Source: Halomonas litopenaei (lineage in GTDB: Bacteria > Pseudomonadota > Gammaproteobacteria > Pseudomonadales > Halomonadaceae). Taken from it: a DNA stretch of 64,000 nt. Shown one piece after another: positions 25,180 to 33,178 of the stretch. The notes under the pieces are model-generated. The model was not told where the DNA came from. It saw only the letters and a program-made list of their open reading frames with translations, and searched no databases. Position numbers and translations under genes: made by a program. Where the stretch lies: NCBI RefSeq assembly GCF_017303055.1, contig NZ_JAEKJT010000009.1, positions 62,001 to 126,000 of the forward strand, read 5' to 3'. Each line of letters starts with the position of its first letter. Positions within the stretch are counted from its first letter, which is position 1.

Positions 25180-26718
25180 TCAGCCGATTCTGAGCCCATG
25201 CTGCCGGAGCTTGCGCACCACGCTCGGCTGGCTGATCCCCAGGCGCTCGGCAATGGCGTAAGTGCTGGACAGCGTTCGGCAGCAGTCCGCCAGAATCTCT
25301 CGCTCGACCCGGGCAAGCGTCTCTTTCAGACCCTCCCCGTCGCCCCTGCCTGGCGACGCCCAGATGTCCTCCGCCGTATTCCTCGAGCCCGTCACGCTCC
25401 TACTGTCGTCGGAGGCACGCCCGATCTCCTCCGTGGCCGCGCCAGCAGCAACCGCGGAAGGGGAGAATGTCGGGGACGTCACCTGGCCCAATGCTTCCGG
25501 CGCGGCCGCCGCGGGCACCTGCGTGCCGGGCAGCACTTCGCGTGCTTGAATCACATCGTCACTGGCGAGCCAAGCCCGCTCCATGACGTTCTCCAGTTCG
25601 CGCACATTGCCGGGCCACTCCCACCCCATCAGGGCCTGCCAGACGTCCCGTGCCAGCATCTTGTCTCGCCCGTAGCGCCGGTTGAGCCGCGCAAGCTGAC
25701 GTTCGACAAGGCCCGGAATATCCTCTCGCCGCTCGCGCAGGGGCGGCAGGGTGACGGGAATGACATTCAGCCGATAGTAGAGATCCAGTCGAAACAGTCC
25801 CTCCTCGACCCGCGCCGAGAGATCCTGATTGGTGGCGACGACCAGACGAAAATCGACGCGCCGGGGCGCTCGGTCCCCTAGTCGCGTGATGCTGCCGTCC
25901 TGGATGGTCTTGAGCAGCTTGGTCTGCACCGACAGCGGCAGCTCACCAATCTCGTCGAGAAACAGCGTGCCGCCCTCAGCCTGCTCGATCAGCCCCTTGC
26001 GGCCACCGGGGGCCGCTCCGGAAAAGGCGCCCTGGCAGTAGCCAAACATCTCGGACTCGAACAGGCTTTCCGGGATGGCGGCGCAGTTGACGTCGATGAA
26101 CGGCCCTTCCTTGCGTGAACTCCAGCGATGAAGCTGGCGAGCGAACGCCGTCTTGCCGACCCCTGACTCTCCCAACATCAGCACGGTAGCGTCAGTAGGG
26201 GCCACACGCTTGAGCAAGAGCGCCACCTCGCCCATGAGCTGACTCTTGACCTCGAGATGCCCCAGCTCCTGTTCCTGCAAGCCACTCTGGAGGCCACTCT
26301 CCGACTCGATCGCGTGACCGCGTCTCAAGTGCTCGCTGAAGCGTCGCTGCAGCAGCGCGTACTCCTGCTGCAACAGCTGTAGGTCGGTCAAGTCCATGGA
26401 GCGACTCACCACGGCGATAAGGCGCTCGCCTTGAAACACCGGATGTGCCTGGGCAATCACCCGCCGCCCGGTGCCTGTGTGCTGCACCAGTTGCGTGGGT
26501 TTGCCCGTGCGAATGACTTCAAGACTGACCGACGGCGTCAACACGCCCTCCGCTTCGAGCCGCTGCACGCTGGTGGCACAGAGCTCTTCACAGGACATGC
26601 CGTAGACCGCCGCCGCTCCGGGACTGACGTCCCGTATATGGCCATCGGGCGCGACGATAAAGAAGTGATCGTGCGCCGTGTCGATAATCGTCTTAAGTAT
26701 CAGCGCATCGTCAGTCAT
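25180..26718 (-). CDS. PAS domain sigma-54-dependent activator of the guanidinobutyrase locus
   Basis: The 512-residue protein has an N-terminal PAS domain (about 8-115), a sigma-54 AAA+ domain (about 155-380) with Walker A GESGVGKTA, the sigma-54 contact loop as GAFSGA (Ser for Thr), Walker B GTLFLDEIGELP and the arginine-finger region, then a Ser/Ala-rich linker and a C-terminal helix-turn-helix (AIAERLGISQPSVVRKLRQHGL) of the TyrR/HTH_8 kind. It is divergent from gbuA, which has a matching -24/-12 promoter and two upstream palindromes. It probably senses a small guanidino or amino acid ligand through the PAS domain. Confidence 0.9.
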   Translation of the reverse strand: MTDDALILKTIIDTAHDHFFIVAPDGHIRDVSPGAAAVYGMSCEELCATSVQRLEAEGVLTPSVSLEVIRTGKPTQLVQHTGTGRRVIAQAHPVFQGERLIAVVSRSMDLTDLQLLQQEYALLQRRFSEHLRRGHAIESESGLQSGLQEQELGHLEVKSQLMGEVALLLKRVAPTDATVLMLGESGVGKTAFARQLHRWSSRKEGPFIDVNCAAIPESLFESEMFGYCQGAFSGAAPGGRKGLIEQAEGGTLFLDEIGELPLSVQTKLLKTIQDGSITRLGDRAPRRVDFRLVVATNQDLSARVEEGLFRLDLYYRLNVIPVTLPPLRERREDIPGLVERQLARLNRRYGRDKMLARDVWQALMGWEWPGNVRELENVMERAWLASDDVIQAREVLPGTQVPAAAAPEALGQVTSPTFSPSAVAAGAATEEIGRASDDSRSVTGSRNTAEDIWASPGRGDGEGLKETLARVEREILADCCRTLSSTYAIAERLGISQPSVVRKLRQHGLRIG

Positions 26719-26739
26719 CGGCGATCCATAAACGCATCA

Positions 26740-26793
26740 TTGATGCAAAAGTGTATCACGGCTAGCCCCGCCATTGATTCAATAGTGAATCAA
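26740..26793. promoter_or_regulatory. Two inverted repeats, candidate enhancer sites for the sigma-54 activator
   Basis: Site 2 is a perfect inverted repeat: TTGATTCA (26774-26781), ATAG, TGAATCAA (26786-26793). Site 1 is a degenerate copy with the same 4-base spacer: TTGATGCA (26740-26747), AAAG, TGTATCAC (26752-26759), six of eight arm positions pairing. Their centres are 34 bases apart. They lie roughly 87 and 120 bases upstream of the -24 element, a normal enhancer distance, and site 1 is about 22 bases before the activator's own start, which would allow autorepression. Confidence 0.65.
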
Positions 26794-26868
26794 CGAGCCC
26801 CGGATATCGCTCCGTGTACGGCAACTTCGTGCACATTTTTTGCGCCTTTAGTATAACAATCGCAGAAC

Positions 26869-26885
26869 TGGCACACCTCCTGCTT
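26869..26885 (+). promoter_or_regulatory. Sigma-54 (-24/-12) promoter of gbuA
   Basis: TGGCAC at 26869-26874 and CTGCTT at 26880-26885 place GG and GC exactly 10 bases apart, matching the sigma-54 consensus TGGCAC-N5-TTGCA with one mismatch in the -12 half. It lies 70-85 bases before gbuA and downstream of two palindromes, and the divergent gene encodes a sigma-54 activator, so the three pieces support one another. Confidence 0.8.
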
Positions 26886-26954
26886 AAACAAACCTATGCA
26901 TGCCTGGCCAGTCGTCTGGCCAAGGTGACCTCATCAGCGATGTCAGGAGTTCCA

Positions 26955-27905
26955 GTGAGCGACTTCAACCAACCCCTCGGCGGCAACGAAATGCCTCGCT
27001 TCGGCGGTCCAGCCACCATGATGCGCCTGCCTACTCAGGATAGCGCCCAGGGGCTCGATGCCGCCTTCATCGGCATTCCCATGGACATCGGTACGTCCAA
27101 CCGTCCCGGCACTCGCCTGGGGCCGCGCCAGATTCGCGACGAGTCGCGCATGCTGCGTCCCTACAACATGGCAACGGGGGCCGCGCCCTTCGACAGCCTG
27201 CAGGTGGCAGATATCGGCGACGTGCCGATCAACACCTTCAACCTGCCGAAGAACCTGGATATCATCTCCGGTTTCTATGACCAGGTACTGGCCCATGACT
27301 GTGTGCCGCTCACCCTGGGCGGCGATCACACGCTGACCTGGCCGATCCTGCGCGCCATCGCCAAGAAGCACGGCCCCGTTGGCCTGATCCACATCGATGC
27401 CCACGCTGACGTCAACGAGCACATGTTCGGTGAAGAAGTCGCTCACGGCTGTCCGTTCCGCCGGGCTCAGGAAGAAGGCCTGCTGGACGCCAACCGTGTG
27501 GTGCAGATCGGCCTGCGTGGCACCGGCTATGCCGCTGAAGACTTCGACTGGTGCCGCCAGCAAGGCTTCCGCGTGGTGCAGGCCGAGCAGTGCTGGCACA
27601 AGTCGCTGGAGCCCCTGATGGCTGAGGTTCGCGAGCAGATGGGCGATGGCCCGGTCTACATCTCGTTCGACATCGACGGCCTTGACCCCTCCGTCGCACC
27701 GGGCACCGGCACCGTCGAAATGGGCGGTCTGACCTCGGCCCAGGGCCTGGAAATCGTGCGCGGCGCCAAAGGACTCAACATTGTGGGTGGTGATCTGGTG
27801 GAGGTCTCCCCGCCCTACGACCCCAGCGGCAACACCGCGCTGATGGGGGCCACCCTGCTGTATGAAATGCTGTGCGTGCTGCCCGGCGTCAAGCGCCGTG
27901 ACTGA
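26955..27905 (+). CDS. gbuA: Guanidinobutyrase (ureohydrolase family)
   Basis: The 316-residue enzyme has the ureohydrolase manganese motifs LTLGGDHTLTW, IHIDAHADVNEH and ISFDIDGLDPSVAPGTGT. Its beginning (NQPLGGNEMPRFGG, then GIPMDIGTSNRPGTRLGP and LRPYNMATGAAPFDSL) matches GbuA of Pseudomonas more closely than agmatinases. It splits 4-guanidinobutyrate into 4-aminobutyrate and urea. GTG 26955 is preferred: it has an AGGAG ribosome site 5 bases away and puts the N-terminus where GbuA begins. ATG 26940 in the same frame adds five residues. It is transcribed from a sigma-54 promoter and followed by two stem-loops. Confidence 0.92.
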   Translation: MSDFNQPLGGNEMPRFGGPATMMRLPTQDSAQGLDAAFIGIPMDIGTSNRPGTRLGPRQIRDESRMLRPYNMATGAAPFDSLQVADIGDVPINTFNLPKNLDIISGFYDQVLAHDCVPLTLGGDHTLTWPILRAIAKKHGPVGLIHIDAHADVNEHMFGEEVAHGCPFRRAQEEGLLDANRVVQIGLRGTGYAAEDFDWCRQQGFRVVQAEQCWHKSLEPLMAEVREQMGDGPVYISFDIDGLDPSVAPGTGTVEMGGLTSAQGLEIVRGAKGLNIVGGDLVEVSPPYDPSGNTALMGATLLYEMLCVLPGVKRRD

Positions 27906-27912
27906 CGGTTGA

Positions 27913-27967
27913 CAGGGCCAGGGAGAGGCCCTGGTTCGTCCCTATGAGGCGCTCCTTAAGGAGCGCC
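27913..27967 (+). other. Two stem-loops between gbuA and the YjiH gene
   Basis: The first is CAGGGCC (27913-27919) with GGCCCTG (27927-27933). The second is GGCGCTCC-TTAA-GGAGCGCC (27948-27967), a perfect palindrome. Neither is followed by a T-run. They could dampen read-through from gbuA, protect the mRNA end, or be a partial terminator that sets gbuA expression above that of the genes after it. The downstream ribosome site is outside both stems. Confidence 0.55.
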
Positions 27968-27998
27968 GAACACTACAACATCAAAGAGTGACCCTCCC

Positions 27999-29384
27999 AT
28001 GTCTTCCCATCTGCACTCTGCCGACAAGATCACCACCGAAGGGGGCAAGCTAAGCACCCACGGTCTGCTCAAGTTCCTGATCCCGTCTGTGATCGGCATC
28101 CTGCTGTTCCTGGTACCTTTCTCCGTAGGCGACACCATCAATATCGGCATGGGCTTGGCCGCCGACTGGCTCAAGGCCACGCTTGGCGATGCGCTGCCGG
28201 CCATTGCCACGGTGGTACTCACGCTATCGCTGGTGCTGACGCTGCTGGTCAAGCTGACCAAGCCCGGCTGGGCTAGCCAAGGTGCCCTGAAAGAGCTGTT
28301 CGACATCGCGCCGCTGTGGGTCGTCATGCGCGCGCTGGGCGCCCTTTTTGCCTTGATGACCTACTTCCAGGTCGGGCCCGAGATGATCACCGCCTCCTTC
28401 ACTGGCGGAGTGATGCTCAACGACCTTGCGCCGGTGCTGCTGACCTTCTTCTTCTTCGCCGCCATCCTGCTGCCTTTCCTGGTCGACTTCGGTTTCATGG
28501 AGTTCATTGGCTCCATGGTGCGCACCCCGTTCCGCAAGATCTTTGGCCTGCCCGGCCGCAGCGCCATCGATGCCACGGCGTCCTGGATGGGCTCCGGCAC
28601 CGTAGGCGTGCTGATCACCACTCAGCAGTATGAGCAGGGCTACTACAACGCTCGCGAAGCCTCTGCCATCGCCACCAACTTCTCCATCGTCTCCATCGCC
28701 TTTGCGCTGCTGGTGACCAGCTTCATCGGCATCAATCACCTGTTCATTCCCTTCTACCTGACCGTGGTCGTGGCAGGTCTGGTGGCCGCAGTCATCATCC
28801 CTCGCCTGCCGCCGCTGTCGCGCAAGGCGAATACCTACTACGAGCCCGTGGGCTGCCAGATTCAGGAAGAGAACACCAGTAACCAGAGCCTCTTGCGCTA
28901 CAGCCTGGGCATTGCCGTCGCCCGCGCCGAAACCGCTCCGGGACCGGCCAAGCTTGCCCGCCTGGCACTGTTCAACGTGGCCGATATCTTCTTCGGTCTG
29001 CTGCCGCTGGTCATCGCCATCGGCACCGTCGCGCTGGTGCTGGCGGAATTCACGCCGCTGTTTACCTGGCTGTCCATGCCGATGGTGCCGGTGCTGGAGT
29101 GGATGGGTCTGCCGGAAGCCGAGGCTGCGGCTCCCGCCACCCTGGTGGGCTTCGCCGACATGTTCCTGCCGGCGGTACTGGCCAGCGATATCGAAAGCGA
29201 GCTGACGCGTTTTGTCATCGCCTGTCTGTCGCTGACCCAGTTGATCTACATGTCGGAAATCGGCGCGCTGCTGCTCAAGTCCAAGATCCCCCTCAAGCTG
29301 TGGGAGCTGGTCGTGATCTTCCTGCTGCGCACCGCCATCACGCTGCCGATCATCGTCGTCATGGCCCACTGGCTGGTGGGCTGA
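27999..29384 (+). CDS. YjiH family (nucleoside-recognition/gate domain) membrane protein
   Basis: The 461-residue protein has about ten hydrophobic helices. LLKFLIPSVIGILLFLVPF at the start, GRSAIDATASWMGSGTVGVL in the middle and ALFNVADIFFGLLPLVIAIGT are typical of the YjiH group within the gate-domain family. Members are presumed transporters, but no substrate is proven to my knowledge. In this operon it could import or export a guanidino compound or GABA. It begins 93 bases after gbuA, past two stem-loops, and is followed after 18 bases by the HD gene. Confidence 0.85.
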   Translation: MSSHLHSADKITTEGGKLSTHGLLKFLIPSVIGILLFLVPFSVGDTINIGMGLAADWLKATLGDALPAIATVVLTLSLVLTLLVKLTKPGWASQGALKELFDIAPLWVVMRALGALFALMTYFQVGPEMITASFTGGVMLNDLAPVLLTFFFFAAILLPFLVDFGFMEFIGSMVRTPFRKIFGLPGRSAIDATASWMGSGTVGVLITTQQYEQGYYNAREASAIATNFSIVSIAFALLVTSFIGINHLFIPFYLTVVVAGLVAAVIIPRLPPLSRKANTYYEPVGCQIQEENTSNQSLLRYSLGIAVARAETAPGPAKLARLALFNVADIFFGLLPLVIAIGTVALVLAEFTPLFTWLSMPMVPVLEWMGLPEAEAAAPATLVGFADMFLPAVLASDIESELTRFVIACLSLTQLIYMSEIGALLLKSKIPLKLWELVVIFLLRTAITLPIIVVMAHWLVG

Positions 29385-29402
29385 CAGGGGAGAAAACCCG
29401 AG

Positions 29403-30029
29403 ATGACTTCCAACGACTCACAGGCCGCCGGCAAGGCGGCCTTCACCCGCATCGATGAAAGCACTGCTGAGGACTGGGCGCTGATCGCCGCCCACGACGC
29501 TGACTATCTGGCCGGGCTTCCCGACACTATCCTGACGACCCTTGCCCGCCTGGGCGAGGGTCACCAGCCCTACCAGATCAGCCGGCTCGATCACTGTCTG
29601 CAGAGCGCAACCCGCGCTGAGCGCGCCGGTGTCGATGAAGAAATGATTGTCGCTGCCCTGCTGCACGATATCGGCGACGAGCTGGCACTGTTCGACCACG
29701 CTGCCTATGCGGCCTCGATCCTGCGCCCTTTCGTCAGCGAGAAGACCCACTGGATCATCCAGCACCACGATGTCTTCCAGGGCCACTACTACTGGGACAA
29801 GGTCGGTGGCGACAAGGACGCCAGGGAGCGCTTCCGCGGTCACCCCTGGTTCGCCGACTGCGAGGCGTTCTGCCGGGACTGGGATTGTCCTTCGTTCGAC
29901 CCGGACTATGACACGCTGCCGCTATCGCACTTCGAGCCCATGGTTCGGCGGATCTTTGCCCGGGTGCCCTACTCGCTGGCCCCGGACCCCGCCCTCACTC
30001 CCCCCATGTCCCAAGGAAGCACCGTATGA
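29403..30029 (+). CDS. HD-domain protein, PhnZ/TmpB-like (possible diiron oxygenase)
   Basis: The 208-residue protein has the HD ligands in order: SRLDHCLQSATRA (His), VAALLHDIGD (His-Asp), LFDHAAYAA (His), IIQHHDVFQGHYYW (His) and a late Asp region FDPDYDTLP. The spacing and the extra His set resemble the mixed-valent diiron oxygenases PhnZ, TmpB and MIOX more than HD nucleotidases. FRGHPWFADCEAFCRDWD also recalls PhnZ. The substrate is unknown. Its place between a transporter and an AruI-like decarboxylase suggests oxidative handling of a guanidino or amino acid. Its stop overlaps the next start as ATGA. Confidence 0.78.
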   Translation: MTSNDSQAAGKAAFTRIDESTAEDWALIAAHDADYLAGLPDTILTTLARLGEGHQPYQISRLDHCLQSATRAERAGVDEEMIVAALLHDIGDELALFDHAAYAASILRPFVSEKTHWIIQHHDVFQGHYYWDKVGGDKDARERFRGHPWFADCEAFCRDWDCPSFDPDYDTLPLSHFEPMVRRIFARVPYSLAPDPALTPPMSQGSTV

Positions 30030-31645
30030 CCTGCGCTGAACTGCTGATTCGCCTGCTGCGCGATACCTACGACGTGGACACCGTCTTCGGTATCCCCGGC
30101 GTCCACACCATCGAACTCTATCGCGGTCTGGAAGGCGGCAACGACAGCGGCGTTCGCCACGTCACGCCGCGCCACGAGCAGGGTGCCGGCTTTATGGCGG
30201 ATGGTTACGCACGCTCCACCGGCAAGCCCGGCGTGTGCTTCATCATCACCGGTCCCGGCATGACCAACATCGCGACCGCCATGGGACAGGCGCTGGCAGA
30301 CTCGGTGCCGATGCTGGTGATTTCCAGCGTCAATCGCCGTGACACCCTGGGCCGCGGCCAGGGGCGCCTGCATGAGCTGCCTGGCCAGCGCGAACTGATC
30401 GCCGGCGTCTCGCGCTTCAGCCACACGGTGCTCGATCCCGACAGCCTTGAGGAAACCCTGGCGCGTGCCTTTGCGGTGTTCGACGGTGCTCGCCCGGGCC
30501 CCGTACACATCGAAATTCCCATCGACCTGTTCAATGCGCCGGTCACTGCCCCTGGCAGCACCACTCGCACGATCATCAGCAAGGCGGCCCCGGCCAGCGA
30601 TGCGCTGGACCAGGCCGAAGCCTGGTTGAGCGAGGCACGCCAGCCGCTGGTCCTGCTCGGTGGAGGCTGTGTCGATGCCCCCGAGGCGGCCCGTCAGCTG
30701 GTCGACGCGCTGGATGCCCCCACCGTCACTACCATCAATGCCAAGGGCCTGCTCGGTCGTGACCATCCCCTCGACCTCGGCGCCAACGCCTCGTTGCCCG
30801 CCGTGCGGCAACTGGCACGAGACGCCGATGTGGTGCTGGCGATTGGCACAGAGCTGGGTGAGACGGACTACGATGTGGTGTTCGATGATGGCTTCGAGCT
30901 GGGTGGCCGCCTGATCCGCATCGATCTCGACCCGCAACAGCTCGCCCGCAATCAGCATGCTGACCTGGCCATCGTCGCCGATGCCAGCGAGAGTCTGAAA
31001 GCACTGGCGCGCCGCTTTGCCAGCCGCTCGCTCAAACGCGACGGCCACACGCGTACCCGTGCCGCCCTGGAAGCGCTGTCCCTCGCCTCGGATCCGGCCT
31101 TCCGCGCCTACGTGCCGCTGTTCGACACTCTGGGCGACAACCTTCCTGGCGCCATTCTGGTCGGAGACTCCTGCGCCACCACCTATGCGGCCAACCATCT
31201 GGTCAGCCAGGATGCGCCGCGCCGCTTCTTCAATGCCTCCACCGGCTACGGCACCCTCGGCTATGGCCTGCCCGCCGCCATAGGCGCTTGCCTCGGCCAG
31301 CCGTCGCTGCCCGTGGTGGCGCTCGTCGGCGACGGCGGCATCATGTTCACCCTGTCCGAGCTTGCCTGTGCCGTCGAAGAGCGCCTGCCGGTGATCGTGC
31401 TGCTGTGGCATAACCAGGGCTACGAAGAAATCCGCCGTTTCATGGATAACGCTGGCGTCACCCGCCTGGGCGTCGATATCCAGGCACCGGACTTCCAGAC
31501 CCTGGCCGCCGGCTTCGGCTGCGCCGCCACCCGAGTCGGCAACCCCGCGGGGCTGGCGCGCGCTCTTGAGCATCGTCCCAAGGATGGGCCGATGTTGATC
31601 GAGATCGATGCAGCAGCCTGGAACGATGCATTGGGCGAACACTGA
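30026..31645 (+). CDS. Thiamine-diphosphate decarboxylase, AruI-like (5-guanidino-2-oxopentanoate decarboxylase)
   Basis: The 539-residue ThDP enzyme has FGIPGVHTIELYRGL, the catalytic Glu region RHEQGAGFMADGYAR (about residue 52), ITGPGMTN and ISSVNRRDTLG, all characteristic of AruI. The C-terminal ThDP-Mg motif reads GDGGIMFTLSELACA followed by NQGYEEI. AruI decarboxylates 2-ketoarginine to 4-guanidinobutyraldehyde in the arginine transaminase route. With gbuA and an aldehyde dehydrogenase in the same locus, this assignment is well supported by context. No aminotransferase like AruH is present here, so the source of the keto acid is open. Confidence 0.85.
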   Translation: MTCAELLIRLLRDTYDVDTVFGIPGVHTIELYRGLEGGNDSGVRHVTPRHEQGAGFMADGYARSTGKPGVCFIITGPGMTNIATAMGQALADSVPMLVISSVNRRDTLGRGQGRLHELPGQRELIAGVSRFSHTVLDPDSLEETLARAFAVFDGARPGPVHIEIPIDLFNAPVTAPGSTTRTIISKAAPASDALDQAEAWLSEARQPLVLLGGGCVDAPEAARQLVDALDAPTVTTINAKGLLGRDHPLDLGANASLPAVRQLARDADVVLAIGTELGETDYDVVFDDGFELGGRLIRIDLDPQQLARNQHADLAIVADASESLKALARRFASRSLKRDGHTRTRAALEALSLASDPAFRAYVPLFDTLGDNLPGAILVGDSCATTYAANHLVSQDAPRRFFNASTGYGTLGYGLPAAIGACLGQPSLPVVALVGDGGIMFTLSELACAVEERLPVIVLLWHNQGYEEIRRFMDNAGVTRLGVDIQAPDFQTLAAGFGCAATRVGNPAGLARALEHRPKDGPMLIEIDAAAWNDALGEH

Positions 31646-31653
31646 TGTCCCGC

Positions 31654-31716
31654 GCCCCCGTCGACACGTCTGGGTCGACGGGGGCTATTGGCTCCCTGCC
31701 CGCCCCCCTGGCGGGC
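31654..31716 (+). terminator. Two GC-rich stem-loops after the decarboxylase gene
   Basis: GCCCCCGTCGAC (31654-31665) pairs perfectly with GTCGACGGGGGC (31674-31685). GCCCGCC (31698-31704) pairs with GGCGGGC (31710-31716). They begin 8 bases after the stop of the ThDP enzyme gene. No T-run follows, so they may be a Rho-aided or partial terminator dividing the locus into two transcription units. About 130 bases then remain before the permease gene, room for another promoter. Confidence 0.55.
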
Positions 31717-31849
31717 CACCCCATAGGCGCTGTTCGGGCAACTGGGCAATCACCCGTCGTCTGCCACCGACCACCCCTTGCACGGGTCGCACTACCCGGT
31801 GGCTGCCAAGGTAGTCACCACCATAATCACAACCATAAAGGACTCTTCG

Positions 31850-33175
31850 ATGAATGCGCTGAAGCGGCTGATTGGCCACGACACCCTGGACGAACACCAG
31901 CACAAGAGCATGGGGGCCACGGCCACCTTCGCCCTGTGGCTCGGTGCCAACGTGGTGGTGACCACGATCCTCACCGGCATGCTGCTGGTCCCCGACCTGC
32001 GTTTTCCGGTGGCCATGAGCTGGGTCCTGATCGGCTCGCTGATCGGGGCCATACCGCTGCTGCTGGTGGGCCTGATGGGCCAACGAACAGGGCTTCCTTC
32101 CATGGCTCTGAGCCGTCGCGCCTACGGGCCTACCGGTTCAAAGATCATCAGCCTGGTGAACATGGCGGTACTGATCGCCTGGAGCTGGATCCAGGCGTTG
32201 CTGGCCGGCATGAGCCTGAACTACGCCATCGAGACCACCACCGGCTACTCCAACCTGCCGTTGATGACCGTACTGTGCGAGACCATCGTGGTGTTGATCG
32301 TGTTGCGCGGCCACCTGGGTATCGAGCGTATCGAGCGCTGGGCAGCGCTGGCCATGATGGTACTGGCCGCCGGCGTGGTGTATCAGCTCAACCGGCACTA
32401 TGACGTCGGCGCGCTGTTCGAGATGCCCGTCGAATCCCGCAACGGTATTACCCTCGGCATTGCCTTCGATATCGTGGTGGCGACGGCGTTCTCCTGGATT
32501 TCAACCTCTGCCGACTACAACCGCAACTGCAAGAGCGGTCGAATCGCCGTGCTTGGCACCTATGGCGGCTATGTCTGCGCGTCGATGATTGCCATGGGCC
32601 TGGGCGCTGCCGTGTCAGGCCTGTCTGTGCTCGGCGGCATGGAGCAGACCTATGACCCCACTCGCCTGCTGTCCGGCTTCGGCTTTGGCCTGCCGGCCGC
32701 GCTGGTGATCTTCTTCTCGGTGATGACCACCAACGTCATGGCGGTCTACAGCGCCACCCTGTCCTGCATGAACGTCTCTCCCGGCATGGCATTCTGGAAG
32801 CCGGCGCTGGTCATCGGCGTGGTCACCGTGTTCGGCGCCTTGATTCCCGGCATCCTCGATCAGTTCCAGAACTTCCTGCTGCTGATCGGCGCCTTGTTCA
32901 TTCCCGCCTTCTCGGTAATGATCGTCGACTACTACCTGGTCGGCCGTGAAGGCTACACTGCCGAGCTGCTGCGCTCGCCGCGCCAGCTCGGTCGGCCAAC
33001 GGCGACCATCGCCATCTGCGCCTACCTGGCGGGTGCCCTGCTGGCGGCCTACTGGACCCTGGTCGCCCCGCTGTCGATCGGTGCCTCACTGCCGGTGTTC
33101 GTGATCACCGGTGGCCTTTACTGGCTGGGATGCGTGCTGTTCACCCGCCGACGTTTCGTTCTGCAAGGAGACTGA
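31850..33175 (+). CDS. NCS1-family permease (CodB-like)
   Basis: The 441-residue protein has about twelve hydrophobic helices. The start MNALKRLIGHDTLDEHQHKSM is followed by FALWLGANVVVTTILTGML and GLMGQRTGLPSMALSRRAYGPTGS, the NCS1 signature in helix 1-2, and WISTSADYNRNCKSGRIAVLGTYGGY in the middle, which is typical of the CodB group. NCS1 carriers take up nucleobases, allantoin, hydantoins and similar polar nitrogen compounds. Here a guanidino or ureido compound is a fair guess. The start at 31850 has an AAAGGA ribosome site. It is closely followed by the amidase gene (3 bases). Confidence 0.86.
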   Translation: MNALKRLIGHDTLDEHQHKSMGATATFALWLGANVVVTTILTGMLLVPDLRFPVAMSWVLIGSLIGAIPLLLVGLMGQRTGLPSMALSRRAYGPTGSKIISLVNMAVLIAWSWIQALLAGMSLNYAIETTTGYSNLPLMTVLCETIVVLIVLRGHLGIERIERWAALAMMVLAAGVVYQLNRHYDVGALFEMPVESRNGITLGIAFDIVVATAFSWISTSADYNRNCKSGRIAVLGTYGGYVCASMIAMGLGAAVSGLSVLGGMEQTYDPTRLLSGFGFGLPAALVIFFSVMTTNVMAVYSATLSCMNVSPGMAFWKPALVIGVVTVFGALIPGILDQFQNFLLLIGALFIPAFSVMIVDYYLVGREGYTAELLRSPRQLGRPTATIAICAYLAGALLAAYWTLVAPLSIGASLPVFVITGGLYWLGCVLFTRRRFVLQGD

Positions 33176-33178
33176 CCC

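Noticed and set aside
27906..27998. Guanidine riboswitch before the YjiH gene
   Set aside because: The hairpins lack the ACGR loops of the guanidine-II type and the conserved elements of the other classes; they look like plain stem-loops.
28224..29369. Antisense frame rich in His, Gln and Gly opposite the YjiH gene
   Set aside because: The composition is the expected reverse reading of hydrophobic codons in a membrane protein; no domain is visible.
29969..31642. Long - strand open frame (557 codons) opposite the AruI-like gene
   Set aside because: The + strand frame has full ThDP-enzyme motifs and couples to its neighbours; the antisense frame has none and is a high-GC artefact.
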